64,000 bases of DNA from Gautieria morchelliformis. Taxonomy: Eukaryota > Basidiomycota > Agaricomycetes > Gomphales > Gomphaceae. The stretch is taken from positions 1 through 64,000 of the forward strand of contig WHVA01000513.1 of assembly GCA_015179125.1 (NCBI GenBank). The letters are read 5' to 3'. Positions 55,590-64,000 of the stretch are shown one piece after another (the stretch's first letter is position 1; each line of letters opens with the position of its first letter). A program made the translations under genes and the position numbers. Under the pieces are notes generated by a model that was given only the letters and a program-made list of their open reading frames with translations, ran no database searches and had not been told where the DNA came from.

Positions 55590-56800
55590 CAGATATATCC
55601 AAGCAAGGACATCACAGCCGAATTAAAAATGACCAGAATACTGCAGTGGCACCAAATACGACCTAATCAAAACATACGAGTCCATCCATTACCATCGTAG
55701 ATCTTAAATATTGATGGGAAGCGTGGGATTCAAACCATTCCAGTGGGCGTTCTGTCAAGGACACATTATGTCAACACAGCATTCACGTGTAGAAACAATA
55801 GGTTGGGGGGATGACATCAACGAGCTCACATGCGCTGACCCAACCACCTGTAACTAGGACATGAAACCAATATGGCCGTCTGCCCTCGGCGCTGGTCAGG
55901 CCGCATACCTGTTCCCAATCTTTGACAATGACTGCTTTTCTTGGGAGGTCACATCTCCGGCCAGGCTATAGATCATGTCAATGGTGTCAGAGCTACTGTT
56001 GTTCCTGCTGATCTCATGAGTTTGATAACAAATCTATCTTTGTGTCCATAACAATTCGCTTTGCCTTGGCGCGACAAGGGTATGGCTCCCCTTTGTATAG
56101 ACCACATTTCCAATTCATCTCAAGCATATGTTCCTCATTTCATGAATGATCGCACAGGTAAGTTATTTTGTTACACCCTTTTGCAGTACCTAAGGCGCGC
56201 TTCCGTTTTAGCGCACAAACCTCGAACAACGATATCTTGCTTGTCTGATTCGCTTGAAATTTCATATCTGAAGCTATGTGGACCATAGCTGGGGCATAGA
56301 ACTAAAAAATCCAAATAAAACAAGCATGTTTTATTTTGCATTTTGAGTGCTGAGGGGGGAACAATGTCGAGCTTAGCTTACTGTATGTAGTTCAATGCAG
56401 GTTTTAATTTTGTTTGCTACTTTGTACTAATGGTGAGAACCCACTACAGGAGAATCTCCAGAAGAGTGTCGTAGGATTGGAGAGGAAGGGCTTAGCTTCT
56501 TCCGATGTTGGATCAATGAGATCTGGCGGTAGGCATTCATTCTCGATGTCGGATTTCCTCCTGTGTAGCATGAGCCCTGAAAATCTGAGGGATCATATAA
56601 CGTGGAACATACGTGTGATCAAAGTTCGTAATAGCATCTTTGATCCCTTCCGCACCAAGTGCCAATGCACCATAAGGCAACTTCGCTGATCCTGACACGT
56701 TCTTGAGCCCGGAAACAGTGGGGGCGCACGCGTATGCGGCAGGGTGAGGGGCATGGAGGTGCTGGGTGGGCGAGCTGGTGTAGGAGGATGGGGTGGTGCG
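55590..56800. other. Intergenic with a third copy of a duplicated-block fragment
   Basis: 55850-56085 matches 46320-46520 (ACTAGGACATG, TCTTTGACMATGAC, TAGATCATSTCAA) with many changes, in the same orientation. The rest holds no recognised feature. Confidence 0.55.
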
Positions 56801-56809
56801 GGAGCGGGC

Positions 56810-57125
56810 GGCGGCGGGTGCAGGTGCGGGTGCAGGTGCAGGTGTGGGTGCGGGTGAGGGTGCAGGTGCGGGTGCGGGTGCGGGTGCGGGTGCGGGTGCG
56901 GGTGCGGGTGCAGGTATGGGTGCAGGTGCAGGTGCAGGGTTGGGTTGGGCGGCGACGCGAAGGACGCGGGGGTGAGGGGCGCGGAGGTGCTGAGGTGCTG
57001 AGGTGGGCGAGCTGGTGTACGAGGACGGGGTGGTGGGGAAGCGGGCCGCGGCGGGTGCGGGTGTGGGTGTGGGTGCAGGTGTGGGTGTGGGTGCAGGTAC
57101 GGGTGCAGGTATGGATGCAATTGCA
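56810..57125. repeat. (GGTGCR)n minisatellites
   Basis: Two arrays of GGTGCGG/GGTGCAGG hexamer-like units at 56815-56940 and 57050-57120, in a GC-rich 500-bp stretch where GGGCGCGGAGGTGCTG also repeats. Frames on both strands across it are repeat by-products. Confidence 0.8.
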
Positions 57126-57718
57126 GCATGGACGACACGGAGCTCATCGTGAGGAGACTGGGAATACAGTTAGCAGGGTGCAGGGGCGTCGACACACCTT
57201 GACACCTGGGGGACTCCACACAGGGGACATGGCAGATACCAGCCCAAGCGGCAGCCGGTAGAGGGACGGGAGCGCAGACGTGACACGACTGGGCTGGTGG
57301 CCCTCGAGGCATGCGAGGGTGTCGCCGCGGTGTTGTGGTAGTGTGTGGAGGTGTGGGACGTGGCGGTGGTCATCGCGAGGGTGTTGATGGTAGGAGTGAT
57401 GGAGCCGCGGTCGGTTGGGGTGCAGGTGGACGACAGGAAGGAACTGCTCGTGCTTGTATGAGTAGAAGGGGCGCTTTGTCATGATGCGTTTATTCCTCAT
57501 AACTCAGGTGCTTTGTCCTGACATTTCTCACCCCATTTCCGTGTTCGTTCCGATCGCTATTGTCATCTTTGGCAACCGATATTCTCTGATTCGCGCCCGT
57601 TACCACCGCCATGCCGTTAAACACACGACCAACGGTTTTGGACTGACTTGACAAGTCATCACTGGGTCTACTACCTCCGCTGTTTGACCCTCCTCTGATG
57701 GTGTTCTGATAGTTGGAT

Positions 57719-59318
57719 TTCCATGACCAGTGTATTTCCTACACCTTGGTATCCCCATTTTCCCGTTCGCTACTCCTCCTTGGTATTCGCTCGGCTTCTC
57801 CCTCTACCTTGACCTCTCCTCCACTAGGTCACCTCTGTTCGCCCTTCCTTGCATTTCGCCGAACGGCTATTCGCTGCTTGCATCATTTGCCAGCAGGCAC
57901 ACCATCAAATATGATCGATGGCATTCACCCGGCATGATGGTTCATCATTAACCCCATCGTCTTCTTAATCCAACCCCATTGGGCGTTCGTATGGTCAAAA
58001 TGTGTTCGCAGGGGATCTCTTCCATAGGTCGTGCGGAATCAACCCAGTAGACCAAGAGTCCGGGCAGGGTAGCATGTATGCCGGTCCCAAGACATGGTTT
58101 TGTCCATAAGTGCCTTCGCCACCTTTACTCTCCGTCGTTTCATGTTCCCCCTCTCCTCACATTCTATTGTATGTTTATTTCATCTATGCTGTATCATGAC
58201 TGCGTGTTACGGTACGATCCGTCGTAAGGTTGGCCGAGGTCGGGAACGAAACCCGAGGCAAGGTCCGAGGTTACAGGGCGAGGTTTGGATGGGGAAGTCG
58301 GAGAGGGACTTGGCTTCAGCTTATGTGCTGCGCCGACCCTACGCACGAGTCCCAACTTCGGAGGTAAACGAATAAGAGGCGAGGTTCTGGCTTAAGAGGC
58401 GAGGCGTAGAAACTAGCTAGGGATCGAAGGGATACGATAGTTGATTTTCAGACTGAGGAGTAGGAATGCATACAAGGGGGTTATATACGGACGAGGTGCA
58501 AGTCAGGGGCGAACAGATTAGTGGAGGTCAGGGCGAGGTCAGGAGACCGAGGTCAGGGCGAGGTAATATACGAATGATGCGTGATGGAGCGGAATCAGTA
58601 ACTAAGGGGATACGGGCATGGGATCAAGGTCGGATATGAAACTCAGGCTCAGGCTCGGGCTCGGGCGCGGATAAGTATCATATGTACTCGGGCACGAATA
58701 TCACAAGGCTCGGGCTCGGAAGAAGGTTCTACCGGTAAGTAACCGGCCAAAGGCCGGGTCCTTACACTGTGCGCCCCTATCCAACCCTGACTTGTGACGG
58801 CCTCTTTCCTATTCGCTGATACCTTACGAGCATTCAATATAAGTAGTTTACATTCGCATGTATATTCCCCAGTTCAATTATCATATGTCGTCCAGCTTGT
58901 GCAAACTTGACCTCGCTGTGATCATCATCTTGAGCCTCTCCTTGAAGATTTCTATCTTCGACCAGCCAAGGACTTAGGCATCACTGGTGAGTTCTCATAC
59001 TTCATCTTCGTTACCTTAGCCTTCAAACTACTTTCTCTGCTGTTGGTGAAGGGCTCTGAAGGAGCACCTTCGCCAGCGAAGGGACCGTCGAAACTTAGAC
59101 AGCCCTTCCGCAATATCTTGCACGTTACGTTGTCAAGTGTTGCGAGCTATTTCGCTACGACTGTAGATAGGGTGAGCCCCATTCGGGCAACCCTCTTGTT
59201 CCGTGAACATTCATCGGTTCACCTATTCGCCGAATGGCATAATTATTCGCACAAGTTATTCGGGCATTCGCTGTGTTCACTAATACATGATATTAACGCC
59301 TGAAAACCAATCTTGACA
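57719..59318 (+). repeat. LTR family A copy carrying an LTR-B insertion
   Basis: This is the reverse of the 51421-52450 copy, diverged towards its left end (57719-57850). It ends in AACCAATCTTGACA at 59318. LTR-B is inserted at 58205-58766. Clear target duplications for the outer copy were not found. Confidence 0.75.
58205..58766 (-). repeat. Solo LTR of family B
   Basis: 562 bp from TGTTACGG to GTCCTTACA, equal in reverse to 63235-63782. Flanks CTGCG (58200-58204) and CTGTG (58767-58771) form a near-perfect 5-bp target copy; the uninterrupted site is seen at about 51965 in reverse. A TATATAA-type promoter motif lies at about 58481-58488 on the minus strand. Confidence 0.85.
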
Positions 59319-59319
59319 C

Positions 59320-59618
59320 GCTTCAAGTCACAATGGTGGACTTGTAGTTGGGACGCGTGACAGCCCTTTCAGCAAGGATGTAAATAAAGTAAGCATAAGA
59401 AGTAGCAAACGCACCAATAAAAACGGGATAGTGGCCATTTGACACCTCAAAATTACACTTGAGTTGGGGTTCATCATTGGGAGTAAGGGTGGTCCAGACC
59501 TGGCCTGGAATGTCTTTACAAATGCTGTCATGCGATTCATGTCATAGGATTCTTGGTCAGGGTGTGTGTTTCGGGAACTTCTGGTCTCCTTGTATGTACT
59601 ACCCACACCATCGCTCAT
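59320..59618. other. Spacer before the mariner pseudogene
   Basis: No terminal inverted repeat of the mariner element could be identified here. No gene. Confidence 0.35.
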
Positions 59619-60873
59619 ATGCCTCACCCTGGCAACCCTAAACCTGTTCGTCACATGTACAGCAAGGATCTGCAGGATCACATTATACACCAAAAATTCA
59701 AGCTCAACAAGAAATCAACCGATATGGCAATTGACCTCGATATGTCACTACGTGTAGTCCAACGCACAATCAAACTCTGGCGGGATGTTGGAGACGTCGT
59801 GGCAGAGCCAAAGTGGCTATCTCATGGGTCAAAAATGACCTCAGCTCAGAGTGAAGTAAGTAATTCATGTCTGTGTTTAGCTGTAGCTTATTTTATTTTA
59901 TAACAGTTTCTTCTTGCACTTCTTGAACGCTCGCCCGATATTTGCCTGGATGAGCTTGTCGAAGAGCTAGAGGTGCAGCATGGTATTTTAGTAAGTATAT
60001 CAACTGTCTGGAGGACGCTTCGACATCTTGGCTTGCAAAGAATGAAAGTGAGTCATTAAATCCTCCAAGAATGACAACCTATATATTTGTCTCCAATCCA
60101 GCTTTCACAGGTAGCCGCAGAGCGCTGTGAAGCCTTGCGGACTGCTTTCCAGTTTTGTATTGGTAGTGAACCACCAGACTGTTTGGTTTTCACATGAAAG
60201 CGCAATTGACCTTCGCACAACGTATAGACTAATGGGATGGGCTTACAAGGGATGTAGGCCTCGAGTGTGAGCACATTTCCAAAGGGGCGAAAGGTAATGA
60301 TTTGTGCATGGGCCTCCATTATTGTATGGCTAATATCCACTCAGATTTTGAATCCTTCCAGCGCTCTCACAAGATGGAATCATCTATAGCCATATCAAAT
60401 TAGGGGCATACGACGGTCCAGTGTTCCTTGGGTTTCTGAAGGGCCTTTTAGAGGTAATGAACCCTTACCTGGCACCACAGAGCATTCTTGTTATGGATAA
60501 CTGCGCCATTCACCACATACCTGAGGTCTCACTCTTATGTGCCCAAAGGTTTTTACCATTATAAACTGTTTTCACTAGTGTCTAATCTGGCATTTGCAGA
60601 GGAATCAAACTGATGTATCTTCCGCTGTACTTGCCTGATCTCAACCTGATCGAAGAATCATTCTCCTTCATCAAAGATCACCTCAGACGTCATGGTGCCA
60701 AGTTCTGTACATGTGTTGCAAGTAATGAGAGGGCTGAGCTATTCATGTTTCTCTACGAGGCACTGGATTGGATTACATGCAGACACGCGCGAGGATCTGC
60801 GGTGCAGTTGTACTACTGCAATGTAATTTCTTTGTTGTCAGAATGTGAAAATTATCTGCAATGTGATGGATGA
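59619..60873 (+). pseudogene. Tc1/mariner-type transposase, decayed
   Basis: The start MPHPGNPKPV is followed by a helix-turn-helix region (KKSTDMAIDLDMSLRVVQRT), then after an intron PDICLDELVEELE and SISTVWRTLRHLGL. The DDE part shows ESAIDLRTTYR at about 60210, ILVMDNCAIHHIPE at about 60485-60525 and PLYLPDLNLIEESFSFIK at about 60625-60680. The first catalytic Asp before ES appears as His, and stop codons occur at about 60270 and 60345. Introns of 50-60 bp (for example 60296-60344) show that it evolved in this host lineage. Confidence 0.75.
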
Positions 60874-60992
60874 TATTGGTAAACAAAACTTAGTAGTGCA
60901 AAAAGTACTCATTTTAAGTGCCCGCTCTTCCTACAGTGGCTACAGGATCTCATAATATTATATGTCATGCGTTACATGCGGTCTTTCCCAGC

Positions 60993-63830
60993 TCATCCTC
61001 TCCCTTCACCTGTCATTTCCCCCTCCTTGACATAATCCCAATTCTCTGGCAGGTCTGAAAGAGATTCAAACCCAATCGTTATATACTGCTTGTATTTCTT
61101 GGTGGACTGTAAATTGTACTCATCGACGTTCGAAAGTAAGTTCGAAAGTAAGTCTGGTTTCAGCCATTCCAGAGCAGTATCCTGAGCAAGCGTTAACCAT
61201 TGAATCAAGAGGTTGGAGAATGGTTTCAATCCCGTGGAGAAGCTGTTCACAGCATCCTGTTGCTTTAACCTGTCAAGGAAACCTCCCCTAGCTTGTAACA
61301 CAGGTAACTCGTTGGAGAGCATCGTTTGACAGTAATTCAGTTCTAGTAGTGCGAGTGCCCCTTGGTCTCCAGAATCTCCAGAATTGACCAAAATCAAACC
61401 CATATAAACGACTCCAGGTCAGCAATTACTTTGTGCACAACTTGCGTTCCAGCATCCCAAGCAAGAATCAGCGCCTGAGACATGAAAGGCAGCGTACCCT
61501 AGAACCATGTAAACCACAAGCTGCACACAACAACTAAAGACCCACCGAGCGATGCTTTGCTAATTCCCGCTTCTTATCCTTCCAATGAATTGCCTGGTCC
61601 CATCGCATATGAATCCCACACATCTAGTAACTTTTTGAGTCACGGCAAAACTGAAGCAAACATAAAAAAACGAAAGGACTGATGTGAAAGACGGTACGTA
61701 CTCTGTCACAGGCGGCCGCTCAGCTTCATCCATCAGCATGACATTCCCGACGCTTACATCGCGGTGGAACCAGCCGTTCTTAAACAGCCAAAATTCCCTG
61801 TCAATCACCATTATAGGTAAATTATGTCTGATGCCTCTTCATTCACATACCCAACATGGCATGCACTATGCAACACGTGAGCAATTGAGGACTTTGTACA
61901 GCTCGCAGTGACGTCCCTTGGGTCGCAAAAACAGATCGCATATGTATTCGTTTGTCAGCCCTAACCCTGGTGTATGGATCTGCCGTACACACGGGCCAAT
62001 ACGTTGCGTCATCAGGTATGAGCTTATCCATTCCGTCCTCGACAGGGTATGAGTCAAGGATGTTTGGAAGTCCAAATCCGCCTGATAACGCTCCAAACAT
62101 TGTGCCTTCTTCATTAGGGGTTTTCAATGGCCATGAATCTTTCAGAATGACAGTGTCCGGCAAGGGAAAAGATATGCCTCCCTGCCACCTCAAGGGTTCT
62201 CGACCGTCAGTCTCTTTTCCAGGCTGAGAATGTGGGTGTTGGTGACTTCGTAAGTCATACCGGTGAGTGGATGGAGGTTGAGTGGGAGACCCATCGGTGG
62301 CGGTTGCATATTCAAGCCCAATTGTTAACTACTGGCCCGGATCTCTAAACATCAAAACGCACCCTTCTTGACCAAAAGATACACACGCGTTGCTCATCCG
62401 CGAACGCAATGTCGGTCACAAAGTGATTTTGAAATCTTGAATATACCCCTCTGGGGAATCGCAATGTCTGTGATGGTATGAGTAGTATTGATTCCAGCGT
62501 GGTTTTCGTCGGTCCAAGAATTAATCCCAACTACTCCGCGGACAAATCCTTTAAAGCCTACCTCCTTCGAGAGGTCAAGTTCCGGCATAACAACCAGACC
62601 CTTGTGAGAATAAAATCCGAAGCGCACCCCCATCGTTGCGTTGTTGAAATGGATAACAGTGATGAAGAGTTTTTCCAATCGGTGTGTGAACATACAGCAC
62701 ACGTACGTGCTTGACTGCACGATCAAACCAGGCCAGTTATTCTTCACCTCTACGCAAATTTCAGCCTCGTTCCATGAGAGCCTCGCTGCGGGCCTCGGCT
62801 CTCATCAACAGACTGACAACCAACAATGTCTGGTTTTAGGGGGGAGTCTTTGTCAAGTCCTTCAGCCATTTCCTGACCATACACGTAAAACTGAAGACCT
62901 CGGTGGCTATTGCCATTCAGCAGATTTTCGGAGGAGATGTACAGAATCTTGTTGAGTAACCACTCCAACAGCACATAATGAGCGCTTTCTGGACCAGTGC
63001 GGCTGGGCCATTCCTTGAAAGTGGTGGTTGGGCTGTTCCAGAACACGCCAGGTTTCAGTTTGGATAGGACAGCATCGACAATTTTTTGATCCGCCCAACA
63101 GCGCTCTTCCAGCAGAGAATTACTCTCGAATATCGAATCCGAGAACTCGCCCTTCATCAGCTTTTTAAATTCATCCTTGGTCCGAATGTGTGATTCATGA
63201 GATTTACTGGAACTGATGCTATATGGTGTGCTCGTGTAAGAACCCGGCCTTTGGCCGGTTACTTACCGGTATAACTTCTTCCGAGCCCGAGCCTTGTGAT
63301 ACTTGTGCCCGAGTACATATGATTCTTATCCTGCGCCCGAGCCCGAGCCCGAGTAGAGCTCATATCCGACCTTGATCCCATGCCCGTATCCCCTTAGTTA
63401 CTGATTCCGCTCCCTCACGCATCATTGATATATTACCTCACCCTGACCTCTCCCTGATCTCCACTAATATGTTCACCCCTGACTCGTACCCTCACCCCGT
63501 ATATAAACCCCCCTGTATGCATTCCTACTCCTCAGTCTGAAAATCAACTATCGTATAACTTCGATCCTTAGTTAGTTTCTAAGCCTCACCTCTTAAGCCA
63601 AACCTCGCCTCTTATTTGTTTGCCTCCGAAGTTGGGACTCTTGCGTAGGGTCGGCGCAGCACATAAGCTGAAGCCTAGTCCCTCTCCGACTTCCCCATCC
63701 AAACCTCGCCCCGTAACCTTGGACTGTACCTCGGGTTTCGCTCCCGACCTCGGTCAACCTGACGACGGATCATATCGTAACAGCTCATCACCAACGGAAG
63801 CTTGAGAGATTGGGGCAGTGTTGATGGCAT
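60993..63830 (-). pseudogene. FunK1 fungal protein kinase gene, interrupted
   Basis: The order fits the FunK1 family of mushroom kinases. The N-terminal region with PLKPDIVGCQS and EVKNNWPGL is at about 62720-62830. TVILKDSWPL is at about 62140, and the catalytic loop WFHRDVSVGNVML at about 61735-61775 (HRD kept). A C-terminal part with ENWDYVKEG ends the protein at 60993. The ATG is at 63830 and the first exon runs to 63788, where a solo LTR (63235-63782) interrupts it; the frame resumes at 63234. A frame change also occurs near 62770. A 13-bp direct repeat (TTCGAAAGTAAG) lies at about 61128-61153. Probably inactive; the family's targets are unknown. Confidence 0.75.
63235..63782 (+). repeat. 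Solo LTR of family B inside the kinase gene
   Basis: 548 bp from TGTAAGAACC to ATCGTAACA, flanked by GCTCG (63230-63234) and GCTCA (63783-63787). A TATATAA motif lies at 63500-63506 and is read on the plus strand, antisense to the kinase gene. CCCGAGC repeats occur at 63284-63350. Confidence 0.88.
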
Positions 63831-63936
63831 CTGGAATAACAAATACCGATATTTAGAGGCAGACAACAAATAAAAAACTATGTCATGTGATTCTGAGAGG
63901 CAGAGCTGTTGTCAACATGCGGACAAGTCACGTGAC

Positions 63937-64000
63937 TGTCAAGATTGGTTTTTAGGTGTTAATATCATGTATTAGTGAACACAGCGAATGCCTGAATAAC
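63937..64000 (-). repeat. LTR family A copy, cut by window edge
   Basis: Starts TGTCAAGATTGG and follows the family A sequence to the end of the window. Whether it is solo or part of a full element cannot be seen. Confidence 0.7.

Noticed and set aside
56593-57312. His/Pro-rich ORFs of 175-239 codons on both strands
   Set aside because: They are produced by GGTGCG/GGTGCA repeats, with no domain and no introns typical of the host genes.
59328-59693. 121-codon minus ORF near the mariner element
   Set aside because: It overlaps the transposase start on the other strand and shows no family motif.
1-64000. tRNA or rRNA genes
   Set aside because: I saw no convincing A/B box pair with a cloverleaf, nor conserved rRNA blocks; a covariance-model search would be needed to exclude them.

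Overview
The window looks like nuclear DNA of a mushroom-forming basidiomycete (Agaricomycetes). Coding genes are split by many short introns of about 45-60 bp, and the gene families are those of this group: a FunK1 kinase, an RTA1-like transporter, a Zn(II)2Cys6 regulator, a PARP-ubiquitin-conjugating (UBC) fusion and a Plavaka/Tnp2-type transposase. Everything was read by eye from the sequence, so family names rest on recognised motifs and exon limits are predictions.

Layout. 1-5147: the 3' end of one LTR element (final ORF, polypurine tract, LTR start) next to a decayed Ty3/gypsy copy on the minus strand. 5148-20819: a large palindromic mobile element. Its two arms (5454-9528 and 16745-20819) are inverted copies that stay collinear without an indel, and each arm is itself a fold-back carrying pieces of a flavin monooxygenase and an NADPH oxidase gene. 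Between the arms lie GC-rich hairpin minisatellites, fragments of a DUF3712 gene and of an ASCC3/Slh1 helicase, an intact 387-codon ORF and a decayed Plavaka-like transposase. 20888-24240: a duplicated block whose inverted partner is 45425-48905. It holds a kinase-like gene, a small unknown gene and a farnesyltransferase beta (RAM1) gene. 24241-32100: mostly repeats and weak coding traces.

32121-48820 is the host gene block: RTA1-like protein (-), Zn(II)2Cys6 factor (+), PARP-UBC fusion (-), an unknown probably mitochondrial protein (-), farnesyltransferase beta (-), an unknown small gene (-) and a broken kinase-like gene (-). The RTA1 and regulator genes are divergent; the regulator and the PARP-UBC gene converge.

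49284-64000 is again repeat-rich. A Harbinger-like terminal-inverted-repeat element is split by a complete Ty1/copia copy, which is itself split by a solo LTR and by a small DNA transposon. Further right are two LTR families nested in one another, a Tc1/mariner pseudogene and a FunK1 kinase gene whose first exon is interrupted by a solo LTR.

The strongest observations are the 4.1-kb indel-free palindrome with captured gene fragments, the reciprocal decay of the two duplicated blocks (kinase intact only in one, RAM1 intact only in the other), the PARP-UBC fusion lacking the usual catalytic glutamate, and the four-deep transposon nest with readable target-site duplications.
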